The translations under genes and the position numbers were made by a program. A stretch of DNA of 64,000 nucleotides, taken from assembly GCA_026874595.1 (NCBI GenBank), contig CM049306.1:36722019-36786018 (forward strand). The letters run 5' to 3'. Positions 29,201-37,904 of the stretch are shown here, in pieces. The notes below the pieces were generated by a model, which made no database searches, was not told where the DNA came from, and saw nothing but the letters and a program-made list of their open reading frames with translations. The stretch is from Sipunculus nudus. Taxonomy: Eukaryota > Annelida > Sipuncula > Golfingiida > Sipunculidae. The stretch's first letter is position 1; each line of letters opens with the position of its first letter.

Positions 29201-32200
29201 AAGGAAATAGATGAATACACAGATCTTAAAAAATTTTCACTGTATCGTTAAATACAGGTCAACTTTTAATTTATGACTGCTCAGTACCATGCATCACCCC
29301 TATTATAATATTGGGAAGTGACCATAGATTTAAAATGGTATATAGATGATTGACTTATCCCTAGCCTGTTAATTTGATTGCTGAGCTCACCCGGTCATTT
29401 TGATGGAAGACCAGTCATTTTGTGAGCGGTTGCAGCAAATGAAGGTAATGAGAATCATATAATTTATCCACCTTGTTCATTTGTGTACACACCTTTTCCC
29501 AAAGGCCATTAGATTGTAGTCCTGCTCAGAAAAAAATTACAATTAGTTGGCAGTACTTTGGGTAACTTAATTTAAGAAAGGAGTATTGTCACATAGACCT
29601 GCAAGAGTTGGAAAGACCTGTACCCAGTCTACAGGATGTTTTGGCTTTACTTTTTATGCCCCCCCCCCCCACAAAGTGGCCGGGGCATATAGTTTTACTC
29701 ATGTCCGTCCTTCCGTCATTCCGAAATCAAACAGTTGTACGGACTTTTTTTCGCAATGCCTGCAGATATTGGCCTGATTTTTGGTGTGTTGGCAGATACA
29801 GACCAGTTACAGATCAAGTTCGCGTTTCGTCCCGGTTGACCTATTTATGACCGTTTTACGGCTCCTAAACTTAGAAAATTTCATGAAAAATAGAAATTTT
29901 CATGACAAATACACATGTATGGACTTTTTTTCGCAATGCCTGCAGATATTGGCCTGATTTTTGGTGTGTAGGCAGATAATGACCAGTTACAGATCGAGTT
30001 TGCATTTCGTCTCAGTTGACCTACTTTTGACTGTTTTACGGCTCCTAAACTTAGAAAATTTTATGAAAAATAGAAATTTTAATGACAAATACACATGTAC
30101 AGACTTTTTTTCGCAATGCCTGCAGATATTGGCCTGATTTTTGGTGTGTAGGCAGATAATGAACAGTTACAGATCCAGTTTGCATTTCGTCTCAGTTGAC
30201 CTACTTTTGACCGTTTTACGGTGCCTAAACTTAGAAAATTTCATGAAAAAATTTAAATTTTCATGACAATTACACATGTACAGTTTTTTTTTGGCAATGC
30301 CTGCAGATAATTGCCTGATTTTTGGTGTGTGGGCAGATAATGACCAGTTTCAGATCGAGTTCCCGTTTCGTCCCAGTTGACCTACTTTTGAATGTTTTAC
30401 GGCTCCTAAACTGAGAAAATTTCATGAAAAATAGAAATTTTCATGACAAATACACATGTACAGTATTTTTTTCGCAATACCTGCAGATATTAGCCTGATT
30501 TTTGGTGTGTGGGCAGATAATGACCAGTTACAGATTGAGTTCACATTTTGTCCCAGTTGACCTATTTTTGACCGTTTGACAGTGCTCTAACATAGAATTT
30601 TCATAAAAAAGTGCACATGTACGGACTTTTTTTTGCAGTGCCTGCAGATACAGGCCTGATTTTTGGTGTGTAGGCAGATAATGACCAGTTACAGATTGAG
30701 TTCTTGTTTTGTCCCAGTTGACCTACTTTTGACCATTTGACTGCTCCTGAACATAGAAAATTTCATGAAAAATAGAAATTTTCATAGCAAATGCATATGT
30801 ACCAACTTTTTCTCCTCAATGCCTGCAGATACCACCCTGATTTTTTATGTGTGGGCAGATAATGACAGTTACAGATCGAGTTCGCGTTTTGTCCCGGTTG
30901 ACCTACTTTTGATTCTTTTACCGCTCCTAAACATAGAAAATTTCATGAAAAAAATTTTTTATGGAAAATGCACATGTATGGACTTTTTTTCACAATGCCT
31001 GCAGATACTGGCCTGATTTTTGGTGTGTTGCTTGATAATGACCGGTTACAGATCGAGTTTGCATTTTGCCCTTGTTGACCTACTTTTGACCATACGACAT
31101 CTCCTGAACTTAAAAAATTTTTCAAAATTTAACAAATGTTTCTAATTTGCCCTAGGCAGGGGCATTCGTGTCGTTCCGACACATCTATATATATATATAT
31201 ATATACACATATACATACTTGAGATTCCTTTATGAGATTATGGACATCAAACATTTGCTTCCAGAGTGAAATAAGATTTTCCCCCACAGATCATCTTCCT
31301 TAATTTACCAATATCAGTTCCTGTTGCTTTTATCCCTGGTGCACTGATTATCTGGTGTTATCACAAGTATGATGTATAACCTTGCCATTATTGTGAATTC
31401 ACATGTAGCCGATAAATGAGAAGCTTGGATTTAATTAATTTTCAGGATCCTGTAGCATCCCTTTAGTGCCAGCTAAATAAAGAGAATTCATGCTTTACAG
31501 TATCAATTCCCAAACCTGCACAGAAAAAAGAAATACCTTTTCGTGCACAGTGTGCTCTTAAACTTTTGCTGTAAAACCTACATGAGCATGACTATATATA
31601 CTGTGTTTGCCTTTTTTTTTCACAAGGGTTTTAAAATCACGAAACTTGCGAAATTAGAATTATCCAGAAAAATAAAACCTTCGTGAATAAGAGGTCCCAT
31701 TATTGAAGGCAAAGTTGAAAAGTAAATAATATCAGGTCTTTCCAATTGTTTGCTATTTAAAACAATAAGTTTAAGAAGATTTTGTGCATTCAGTATTTGA
31801 TTTGATTAATTCACATAATAAAGGTTATACTATATATATACATGACTATATATACTGTGTTTGCCTTTTTTTCACAAGGGTTTTAAAATCGCGAAACTTG
31901 CGAAATTAGAATTATCGAGAAAAATAAAACCTTTGTGAATAAGAGGTCCCATTATTGAAGGCAAAGTTGAAAAGTAAAAGGCTGACAATATGAATAAAAG
32001 TAGATCATTTTTGTTCAAAGGTTTAAATATTTTAAATAATATCAGGTCTTTCCAATTGTTTGCTATTTAAAACAATAAGTTTAAGAAGATTTTGTGCATT
32101 CAGTATTTGATTTGATTAATTCACATAATAAAGGTTATACTCTCTGTATAGGTATTTTGTATATTTTGTATTATGAGATCGTGAAAATGGAACGTTCGCA

Positions 32201-34369
32201 AAACACCGAAAGGGTAAAACTGCGAAATTTTAACCCTGCGGATATGAAGCCGACCACAGTATTCATGGCAACTGGGTAATCCTGCAACGTACCATTCACC
32301 ATTTATTGACCAAAAATTTACCATACCATAATATGTATGACCAAAATATAAAATGAACTTGCTTATATTATAATTAAAAGGTGACAGTTTCTGTTGATCT
32401 TTGGCTTATCCTATGGTCAAAATGTTTGTAGTTGTCTTGAAAGTGATTACAGACTGATAATTGAATATTAATAAATATTTTCTCATTGGTTTATTATTTG
32501 TGATGTAGCAAAACTTTGTTGGTCTTTTCCTCAGGTTGAGTGCAATCTATGGAGGAACCTACATGCTGGACAAACCATGTGATGAAATCGTGGTTGAAGA
32601 CGGCCATGTTGTCGGTGTGACCTCACAGGGTGAAACTGCCAGGACTAAGATAGTGGTGTGCGATCCTTCCTATGTAAAAGACCGGGTGAAGAAAGTCGGC
32701 CAGGTGCAAACACGTTTCATCCTGAGTTGTTTATTATTTTGTTTGTCATGTTTGATGTGTCTAATGACTCTGTATCTATCATGCTGATTAAGAAGAGTTT
32801 ATGACTGTTAACGCAGTCCACTTAGAGATAACCTGGTCATTGTTATCATTTTATGATTAGTTGTCTTTTCATAATGACCTTTACAAGTATAAGAATAAAT
32901 AGAATGAAAGTATTTAGATTATCAGTTCAGTTGCATTTGTATATTGTACATTTAATGGATATGGACCTGAACTATTGTGATGAAATATTGAACAGCCCTA
33001 TTACTGGCCATCGGAACTATATGAACTTGATAAATTAATGCTTATGATAATATATTAACAAATAAGCTGAATTTTTTTCTAGCTGTACCTAGCTTAATTA
33101 AGCTTCATTTTGTAACCTGATTTGGGTGATATTTCTCAAAGGAAATAAAACCAGAATTGTTCTTTTAAACTTGAGTAACTGTGAAGATTGTTGGTGTTTG
33201 TGTGTGTGTTTTCTCATCAGATTTGTACATTGAATTATCTAAGACTTGTATATTTTCTGCAGGTGGTCCGTGCAATCTGCATTATGAATCACCCAATCCC
33301 TAACACTAAGGATTCTCTGTCATGCCAGATCATTATTCCACAGAAACAGGTTGGACGCAAGTCTGGTACGTACATCATATGCAGTAACAAGGATGATGTC
33401 TTAAAATGCCAAATGCCTGAGGTCCTGCTAGCTTTATTGTGGTGTGTATAATGAGAGTAAATTTTAGTTGTAAAAATTGCTGTGGAGTTGAACTGCACAT
33501 TCACTCCTTGCCCAGTAGCTTGTTATGTTCATTTTGACCTTTTTCCACTTGCTCAGTGCTCATGAAGACTTTTTTTGCCAAAATCAGCTCCTTTTGTATC
33601 ATTTCTTGGTTGAGTATCACTTTTTGGTGCATCAAACAAGGTTTACTTTTTTTCAAGTAAAATATTTCTTTGATTTTGTCTCTGCAGACATCTACGTGTG
33701 CACAGTGAGTTCCACTCACAATATTGCAGCCAAGGGATGGTATGTTGCCATGGTGAGTACCACTGTTGAGACAGCTGATCCTGAAGCAGAAATCAAGCCA
33801 GGATTGGACTTGCTGGGCCCAATCATGGAAAAGTGAGTAACATTATGCCAAAGAAAAAAATTATGGTTTTCAGGCACCATTAGGGTCAATTTTAACCCCA
33901 TGCATCAAAAATTTTTGTTTTGATTTTCATCTTTCAAGAATAATACAATAATACAATTTTGAAAAGATTTCCTTTGTTATCAAGTGCTTTAACCTGTTTA
34001 ACAAAAAAGTTATGTTATTTTCATGCTTTTCCTGATCATATGACATTTTCATTAAACATACAAAAAATGGTAAAAAAAATTGCCCGCTCACTCTGATTTC
34101 TGAAAAAGTGCCTGACAACCATACCTTTTTTTTGGCCTTGCAAAAATATGGTGCTGTCAATCTGTGACAGGTAGATTCTCTGAACCCTGTGCCTGTAGTT
34201 TGTTTTATTAACAGTAAACACCTGCTATAAACCTATAGAGAAGTACATGTCAAAAGCAGAGAAATCTTTTAAGACAACATTTCCTCTCAGAACATTTCAG
34301 CTCCATTCATATAAATGACAGTCAAAGGATTGGTCACAAACCTGCATGTAAAAACAGCCTCTGATGACA

Positions 34370-34420
<51 letters not shown>

Positions 34421-36497
34421 AGGGAGAGAGGAGGATAAGCCACTCCTTTGGGCACCTCCATTTAGTCTTCCTTACAGATAAATATGTTAATGAGTTTTAC
34501 ATCAGCAATTTTTACCTTTAGATGATCCATTTAGTGAGACTGACACACGTTTTTATTTATGTTATAGGTTTGTATCCGTCAGTGATGTGTTTGAGCCAAC
34601 TGAGGATGGCACTCAGAGTCAGGTGAGTCAAGTAGATTAAGTCATATTAACCTAATATTTATTAACATAAGAAACAAGAGATCTGTTGTTTTGCCTTCGG
34701 TCTGTTGTTTAGCCAATATTTTAAGCATGGATTGAATGCCAAAGATGTCGTTTCTTCACCTACCAGCTTGTATCCTTATTGTCAGCAATGACTTTGCCTT
34801 CTCTGTATGATTTCCTCCACTTTTTGAATAGAATTTATATAGAAGCAGCACTTCCAACCCCCTTCCCCCCCCCCCCCCCCCAGTCACCCCCCCCCCCCCC
34901 CCCCAGTCAGGTTCATGTTGGATGTGACCAGGCTTCAGTAGGCAATTACAGAAATAGTTTGTCCAGATACTCTTCAGAAATTAAATAAAATTGATCAACT
35001 TTTTCCATGAGCATGTGTGCTGCACATAACCATCATCTGCTGGGTCTGGGTCCATGGGGCCAGCATTACAGGTTTTGTTAAATAATTGCAGATACATGCT
35101 ACAAATACTGACAGGACCCCCCCCCCCCCCCAACTCTAAATTATGATAAGACAGGATCTTTTTGCTTTCCTCATTTGGGATAAAAAAATTGTCTTTTTAT
35201 ATGCTTGTCTCTAACGGGATGAATAATGGTATACCCACAGTCTATCAGTCTTTCTGTTAACTTTTAGTGTTACCATGATAACTTACCGGGCCATTGATGG
35301 ATTTTCACGAAACTCACTATAACTGCTTACCAATAGATTATCTAGCCCGAGTTCAAACAGGGCAAAATCCATGCATATTTTATAAGATCAAAGGGTCACC
35401 ATGCTATTTATGAGAAATAAGAGGGATTTTGATAAAACTCAATAGAACTATTAATCATTGTAATATCTAGCCTGAGTTCGATTTCCAGCAAAATCCATGC
35501 ATATTTAATGAATCAGAGGTCACCAGACTTTGGTGGTACCATAGTGACTTCCCCGAAATCTTATGGATTTTCATGACACTTATTATATATATATTTACCG
35601 ATAGAGTTTCTCACCTGAATTACATTCTCAGCAAAATGTGAATATATTCAAATTGGGTCAGATGTCACCAGATACACAACGGGCATATTATACACTATTT
35701 GCTATGCTCTCTTTCATTGATATAACAGACCTAAATTATTAGTGTCAATCATTGCCAACAGATGTCTCTAGTGTGGTTTGAAAAGTCTTTCTTTAATGCA
35801 ATCTGAATGCTTCCATGGCTCATATGAAGACTTAAAAGGCAGCTATTCCCCTACCTTTTCTTTAGAATTTATATGAATTCTAGTTTACTCTGTGTACTAG
35901 TTAATGAACTCTAGGTAATGCCTATTATGAACAGGTCTTACAGCACCTCTCTGATGTATGTATGAGCTTTTTTATTAACATCTGTTAGAAAACACAGCAA
36001 TGTTAACAAAATGGAAAAAACAGTGTAACTTAAGGTAGTTTGCATATGTATGAAAGTTTGAAGGGCACATTTCCAAAATGCTCTTTGCAAAACTCTGGTT
36101 AGTCTTACTCGCTGACAGATATCCTTATTGAATGTGTTCTGATTATTTAATCCGTTACCTCACATATTACAAATACATAGATATCAACAAAACCAACACC
36201 CTGTGTGTAGTAGGGTTTGCATTTTCTTGCTTATATTTATAAAAGGGGCAAGGGATTATCTTTAGTTGACAGACTTTAAATATTAGAATAGGCCCCTTTA
36301 ATGAAGATTAATGTACTGTTTGACATAATTTTTTACATAGAATATTTCATGTTTGTTTTCAGATCTTCATTTCCAAGTCGTATGATGCCACGACTCACTT
36401 TGAGACAACATGCCAAGACGTGCTCGATATATACCGACGTATCACTGGCACCGATTTCGACTTCTCACAAGTGACACACAAGCTGGATGAAGACTGA
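2170..36497 (+). CDS. GDI: Rab GDP-dissociation inhibitor (GDI), complete multi-exon gene
   Basis: GDI binds prenylated, GDP-loaded Rab GTPases, extracts them from membranes and recycles them through the cytosol. Coding exons are 2170-2214, 17510-17617, 20245-20344, 21085-21219, 21792-21993, 26759-26890 (6a) or 27046-27183 (6b), 32535-32703, 33263-33365, 33688-33832, 34568-34622 and 36363-36497. All junctions are AG/GT and all phases match. With 6a the product is 442 residues, close to the roughly 445 of vertebrate GDIs. Family hallmarks are the N-terminal dinucleotide-fold strand [14 protein letters not shown], then [29 protein letters not shown]-type text (here [17 protein letters not shown]), [46 protein letters not shown] and the C-terminal [11 protein letters not shown]. 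The choline/CHM-related Rab escort proteins are longer and lack this compact layout, so GDI is preferred. Invertebrates often have one GDI, so no GDI1/GDI2 assignment is made. The odd point is the duplicated exon 6. Confidence 0.96.
3579..3899. repeat. Tandem duplication, two copies of about 165 bp
   Basis: Copies start at TTTAAAGTTTTAAAC (3579 and 3744) and continue through AATCAGGGAACAATC and ATTAAACTGTTGA. They are near identical, so the duplication is recent or maintained. Confidence 0.85.
4165..4196 (+). promoter_or_regulatory. Candidate recursive (zero-length exon) splice site in GDI intron 1
   Basis: An almost pure pyrimidine tract, the strongest in this intron that I saw (4165-4188), leads to CAG at 4188-4190, directly followed by GTATAA. 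An acceptor fused to a donor is the ratchet-point design described in long fly and vertebrate introns. Intron 1 is 15.3 kb and this site is about 2 kb downstream of exon 1. The donor half is weaker than GTAAGT, so this remains a candidate. Confidence 0.3.
4817..6188 (+). mobile_element. Family G element, Helitron/Helentron-like, non-autonomous
   Basis: The 5' end TCCCCAGACAAAGTCGGGG forms a hairpin. Near the 3' end the reverse complement GTCTGGGG appears (about 6146-6153). It is followed by a TGGCA/TGCCA hairpin (6160-6176) and CTAG at 6185-6188 before a host T. The core is a diverged tandem repeat of roughly 400 bp rich in 'gaccttgacc' text, and it contains GGTGGCGCCACC at 5861. A poly-G run at 6126-6139 sits just before the subterminal repeat. 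No open frame encodes a transposase or Rep protein. Confidence 0.6.
6189..7010. other. Intron 1 spacer between elements G and A1
   Basis: No exon with sensible splice sites was found. The part at 6420-6680 is richer in GC than its surroundings and open on both strands, but no protein is recognised. A poly-G run lies at about 6689-6701. Confidence 0.4.
7011..8438 (+). mobile_element. Family A element, copy A1
   Basis: It starts with the GTATCCGCC...TTTTGCGGATAC hairpin. The core is about four tandem units of about 275 bp, each with two GGTGGCGCCACC-type palindromes in different contexts: one followed by TGCAACCATTTTTGCACAG, the other by TACATTC. The 3' end keeps the GGATACAC, hairpin and CCTGTATTC order, with CTTG in place of CTAG. 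It shares GGATACTATGTTTT with family G just after the 5' hairpin. Confidence 0.75.
8439..10692. other. Intron 1 spacer without recognised features
   Basis: AT-rich and non-coding. The only conspicuous feature is a long interrupted poly-C run at about 10207-10244. No repeats shared with the rest of the window were seen. Confidence 0.5.
10693..11867 (+). mobile_element. Family A element, copy A2, 3' truncated
   Basis: It opens with GTATCGCC, then AGAGTTTTGCGGATAC. It carries the same 275-bp double-palindrome units as A1 and ends within 'ccatgcctcacttca', losing the 3' hairpin and CTAG. Confidence 0.75.
11868..12988. repeat. Intron 1: reverse-strand family F repeats and family D tandem repeats
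   Basis: 12040-12320, read on the minus strand, matches family F (as at 35260-35690), for example TTTCTCACCTGAATT and CATATTTGATGAGGTCAGA. 12750-12985 is family D, a degenerate tandem of units with 'gaccttgacctgaatcttcaaggtcaaat'-type text. Family D resumes at 13841 after the hAT-like insertion. Confidence 0.6.
12989..13832. mobile_element. hAT-like non-autonomous DNA transposon with exact target duplication
   Basis: The terminal inverted repeats are TAGTGTTGGGACG (12989-13001) and, as reverse complement, TAGGGTTGGGACG at 13832-13820: 12 of 13 match. The flanks carry an identical 8-bp duplication, CCCATAAC (12981-12988 and 13833-13840). An 8-bp duplication is typical of hAT elements. Subterminal zones are rich in TATCGCGATAT-type text on both sides. 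No transposase frame remains in the 844 bp. Confidence 0.85.
13841..14250. repeat. Family D tandem repeats, right part
   Basis: This continues the 'accttgacctggatcttcaaggtcaaatca' units interrupted by the hAT-like element. Joining 12988 to 13841 restores one uninterrupted repeat. Confidence 0.65.
14251..17509. other. Last part of GDI intron 1
   Basis: No exon was found. GACCAGATCCTGATCAGG occurs twice (15420-15437 and 16022-16039) around a palindrome. A poly-G run lies at about 17048-17062. Otherwise it is AT-rich and non-repetitive. Confidence 0.5.
17510..17617 (+). CDS. GDI: GDI coding exon 2
   Basis: The acceptor is TGATTGACAG and the donor is GAG/GTATGT. The 36 codons start [15 protein letters not shown] and include the [19 protein letters not shown] stretch that forms part of the Rab-binding platform in the family. 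The exon is phase 0 at both ends. Confidence 0.95.
17618..20244. other. GDI intron 2
   Basis: Non-coding apart from family F tandem repeats at about 19590-19945, with units of about 120-150 bp marked by TTTCTCACCTAAGTTCGAT and GCATATTTAATAAGATCAGA. A poly-G run lies at about 18283-18296. Confidence 0.55.
20245..20344 (+). CDS. GDI: GDI coding exon 3
   Basis: The acceptor is TTTCACTTGAAG and the donor is AATG/GTTGGT. The exon encodes [20 protein letters not shown] and then [13 protein letters not shown], leaving one base that is completed to Gly by exon 4. Confidence 0.94.
20655..20720 (+). mobile_element. Possible tRNA-derived SINE head in GDI intron 3
   Basis: TCTAGGGGAAGAGC resembles an A box, and GAGTTCAAATCT, about 30 bases further, a B box. 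The sequence then runs into an unclassified body ending near 20890. It is more diverged than the copy at the left edge. Confidence 0.4.
21085..21219 (+). CDS. GDI: GDI coding exon 4
   Basis: The acceptor is CTTTTTGCAG and the donor is TCTA/GTAAGT. The exon encodes [20 protein letters not shown], then [20 protein letters not shown] and ALAS. This is the conserved GDI/REP segment before the lipid-binding domain. Confidence 0.95.
21792..21993 (+). CDS. GDI: GDI coding exon 5 (domain II helices)
   Basis: The acceptor is TATTTACAG and the donor is GATGA/GTAAGA. The exon encodes [20 protein letters not shown], a lineage-variable stretch, and [12 protein letters not shown]. In the family this is the helical domain II that shields the Rab prenyl groups. 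It ends in phase 2, which is the phase both alternative exon 6 copies require. Confidence 0.95.
22187..25272 (+). mobile_element. Family B element B1, interrupted by a family C element
   Basis: It starts with TTTAGTCAGCTGAC and ATCATCTGAGCT, an imperfect hairpin, then a CCGT/CTGT microsatellite. The core units carry GGAAACCTGAAATTAGGTCA and 'gcacaaat'. It ends at CAGCTGAGTGACATGATCCA followed by CGGGTCACTTGTT, the 3' hairpin. Positions 22749-24475 are a separate element inserted into the core. It lies wholly in GDI intron 5. Confidence 0.75.
22749..24475 (+). mobile_element. Family C element C1, nested in B1
   Basis: The 5' hairpin is TGCCCCCGCCAC/GTGGCCGGGGCA (11 of 12 pairs, loop AAA). It is followed by a TCCGTCCT microsatellite at about 22790-22829, then about nine tandem units of about 181 bp (GGACTTTTTTTCGCAATGCC, then CTGCAGATATTGGCCTGA). 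The 3' end has GGCGGGGGCA, the exact reverse complement of the 5' TGCCCCCGCC. Then come the GTGTCG/CGACAC hairpin and CTAG. Host A precedes and host T follows, and the two flanks join into a continuous B core. That is an A^T insertion without target duplication, as Helitrons make. Confidence 0.8.
25385..26165 (+). mobile_element. Degenerate family B element B2
   Basis: The 5' hairpin is eroded (GCAGACTAGGTCATCTAAAC). The core repeats GGAAACCTGAAATTAGTTCA and 'cagatggggcacaaattgtat', and a relic 3' end, GTGTCACAGGTCACTT, lies near 26150. It sits between B1 and exon 6a. Confidence 0.6.
26759..26890 (+). CDS. GDI: GDI alternative exon 6a
   Basis: The acceptor is GACTCTTGCAG and the donor is CCAG/GTAACG. 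The 132-nt exon encodes [20 protein letters not shown] followed by [23 protein letters not shown] and the Arg junction codon. Its length and text match the single vertebrate GDI exon product without gaps, so 6a looks like the ancestral form. By vertebrate numbering it covers about residues 197-240, including the Arg-Tyr-Gly-Lys-Ser region near 218-222, which I recall as implicated in membrane extraction. Confidence 0.93.
26891..27045 (+). promoter_or_regulatory. 155-nt intron between GDI exons 6a and 6b, with TGCATG
   Basis: TGCATG at 26917-26922 is 27 nt downstream of the 6a donor. A pyrimidine-rich tract leads to the 6b acceptor. RBFOX proteins bind UGCAUG downstream of exons they activate; whether they do so here is inferred. 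Confidence 0.4.
27046..27183 (+). CDS. GDI: GDI alternative exon 6b, mutually exclusive with 6a
   Basis: The acceptor is TTTATCTTGCAG and the donor is CTAG/GTAAAT. The 138-nt exon encodes [20 protein letters not shown] then [25 protein letters not shown] and Arg. The last 25 residues differ from 6a by one Ser-to-Thr change. The first half shares few residues with 6a and is two residues longer. Both copies start and end in the same phase, so either fits between exons 5 and 7. Including both would stay in frame but duplicate a core structural segment. Third positions in the conserved half have diverged widely while the protein is kept, which points to an old duplication under selection and not a recent pseudo-exon. 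Confidence 0.9.
27212..27275 (+). promoter_or_regulatory. Pyrimidine-rich tract and TGCATG downstream of exon 6b
   Basis: A C/T-rich stretch (about 27212-27250) is followed by TGCATG at 27270-27275, 87 nt after the 6b donor. Together with the site after 6a, each alternative exon has its own candidate RBFOX site. The tract could bind PTB-type repressors. Confidence 0.35.
28380..29094. mobile_element. TIR-bearing element in GDI intron 6
   Basis: AGCCTGCCACC (28380-28390) is matched at the other end by AGCCTGTCACC in reverse complement (29094-29084), and similarity continues inward through CCTGG. An internal 11-bp perfect hairpin, GTTGCAGACAG/CTGTCTGCAAC, lies at 28427-28455. No clear target duplication was identified, so the superfamily is open. 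Confidence 0.5.
29657..31187 (+). mobile_element. Family C element C2
   Basis: It has the same 5' hairpin as C1, with its first arm overrun by a poly-C run, then TCCGTCCTTCCGTCATTCC. About eight 180-bp units and the 3' GTGTCG/CGACAC hairpin follow. The terminal CTAG reads CTAT and merges into an AT dinucleotide run (31185-31207). Same orientation as C1 and in GDI intron 6. Confidence 0.8.
31587..32150. repeat. Recent tandem duplication with a 58-bp indel
   Basis: Copies start at CATGACTATATATACTGTGT (31587 and 31841) and end at AAGGTTATACT. They are near identical except that the second carries 58 bp (about 31979-32036) absent from the first, with short TAAA microhomology at the edges. Confidence 0.85.
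32535..32703 (+). CDS. GDI: GDI coding exon 7
   Basis: The acceptor is TTTTCCTCAG and the donor is GGCCAG/GTGCAA. The 56 codons hold [20 protein letters not shown], a [11 protein letters not shown] turn and [17 protein letters not shown], which form part of the FAD-like fold and Rab-binding platform shared by GDI and REP proteins. Confidence 0.95.
33263..33365 (+). CDS. GDI: GDI coding exon 8
   Basis: The acceptor is ATTTTCTGCAG and the donor is TCTG/GTACGT. The exon encodes [20 protein letters not shown] followed by [14 protein letters not shown], collinear with vertebrate GDI. Confidence 0.95.
33688..33832 (+). CDS. GDI: GDI coding exon 9
   Basis: The acceptor is GTCTCTGCAG and the donor is GAAAA/GTGAGT. 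The exon encodes [20 protein letters not shown], then [20 protein letters not shown] and [15 protein letters not shown] is strongly conserved in GDIs. Confidence 0.95.
34372..34437. repeat. (GA)n microsatellite
   Basis: About 22 uninterrupted GA dinucleotides followed by impure repeats, in GDI intron 9. Poly-C runs at about 34866-34905 and 35117-35131 lie nearby, in intron 10. Confidence 0.9.
34568..34622 (+). CDS. GDI: GDI coding exon 10 (55 nt)
   Basis: The acceptor is ATGTTATAG and the donor is AGTCAG/GTGAGT. The exon encodes [18 protein letters not shown]. It is short but both splice sites are canonical, and it bridges exon 9 (phase 2) to exon 11 (phase 0) exactly. Confidence 0.94.
35260..35690. 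repeat. Family F tandem repeats in GDI intron 10
   Basis: Three to four degenerate units of about 120 bp, marked by TGGATTTTCACGAAACTCA, CTAGCCCGAGTTC and GCAAAATCCATGCATATTT. The same family occurs at 19590-19945 and, inverted, at 12040-12320. Confidence 0.65.
36363..36497 (+). CDS. GDI: GDI coding exon 11 and stop codon
   Basis: The acceptor is TGTTTTCAG. The exon encodes [20 protein letters not shown], then [20 protein letters not shown] and LDED, and ends at TGA 36495-36497. The C-terminal tail is slightly shorter than in vertebrate GDIs, as expected for a variable end. Confidence 0.95.
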   Translation: MFISKSYDATTHFETTCQDVLDIYRRITGTDFDFSQVTHKLDED

Positions 36498-36890
36498 TGA
36501 GGGGGGAGACACTGTAATGATCAACTAGCATATTTCTCTGTATTTGCTTCAACTACTTTGTCTCAAGCCTCAGTGAAATGCAGCGAGACTGCTCTGTGTC
36601 GTTGAGAAAGATTTAACAAACAATTTTAACCAGTGCATTCCTGATATGTATACAGTCATTGTGTATGTAAAAATGCCTGGGGCCACAAGGCAAGGGTGCC
36701 TCCAGAGACTATTTATATTACAAGTGCAATGAACCCTGGGATATCCTATTATACTCCGGCTGGGTGTCAGTAAGTAGTGTTAGGAAACAAACATTCTGTG
36801 TGTACTTATGTCAGTAATTTGCCAAATGTCCAGACTTTGTTTTTTTCTTGCATTTGTGCAGTATTATAATAAATATTACAGAAATCAAAC
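36498..36890 (+). other. GDI 3' UTR with proximal polyadenylation signal
   Basis: The stop codon is followed by about 370 bp of non-repetitive sequence up to AATAAA at 36868-36873. A second AATAAA lies at 37752-37757 and could give a longer transcript. The stretch 36890-37860 shows no other gene and no repeat I recognise. Confidence 0.6.
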
Positions 36891-37871
36891 ATTGCCTCGC
36901 ATGTACTATCACACTCTTTTTGAAGAGAATGTTAAAAAGAGTAAAGGTGATTTAGACCTCGTCAATCATTTGAGATGAAGTGATAAGCTAAGATGTAATA
37001 TGTCTGTTGCAGGTTTACATGCATATGAGGATAAAAAATATTTAAATCATTAATGAGACTGTGAAGTTTGAGGGTATTTTTGAGCCTACATTAAGTACAT
37101 TATGAATTATGACAAGCTGAAAAGCACAAATTGGAACCAAGTTTTATGTACATTGCAGTAGTGCTTCGTTGCATATAGAAAATGTATACTGCTTTGGATG
37201 TAAGTCCAAGAAGGCAATGAATTTGTAGAAAAGTGGACTCATGACAAAATAGACTACAAAGCATCCATCCAAAAAATAATATATTTGCATAATACGATGC
37301 AAATTCTTCTGTTCACAGTGCGCAGTATATCAAGCTTTTAATCATAGCCTAGTAATGATACAACTTTTTTTATTTCCTCCAAAGCATGAAGCCTGTGAAC
37401 AAACTGTAACAGTCACTTTTGAAAGTTTATTTGAACATAAACAAGGATCTGTTTATCATACATTTTGTGTCAGGGGGAATGGGACAGTTTGCATTTTATG
37501 AAGGCTTGTGATGAGGTGTTCCCTAAGGCGGCCTGCTGGTCATACAGTAACAGAGAATAATGTGTCTGCTGCATGGTTTGTTCACAGACACTCATATGTA
37601 CTAGTCATGTCTGCTTCACGTGCCAGTGTTGTGTTTGGCTAGTAGTATAATCAGATACAGACCAAAACACCCAAACGTGTAAGTTACATCCATGTCATCT
37701 CAAGCTTAACTCTGTTACATACTGTATAAATGTCTGTATGTGTATGTATACAATAAAACTACTCCATCTGACCTCTTTCTTTGTCCTTTTTACAAGATTT
37801 ATATACAATTAAGGCCACACCAAAAAAAATTTGTTTCACAGACTGTGGGACCCAAAAATGTAGAGTATTTT

Positions 37872-37904
37872 TGCATCCGCCAAAAAAAAGTTCTGCAGAT
37901 ACTG
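37872..37904 (+). mobile_element. Family A 5' hairpin relic
   Basis: GCATCCGCC, an A-run, then GTTCTGCAGATACTG match the A hairpin with changes. It abuts the start of B'1 directly. A matching A-type 3' end occurs at about 42985-43080. Confidence 0.5.
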
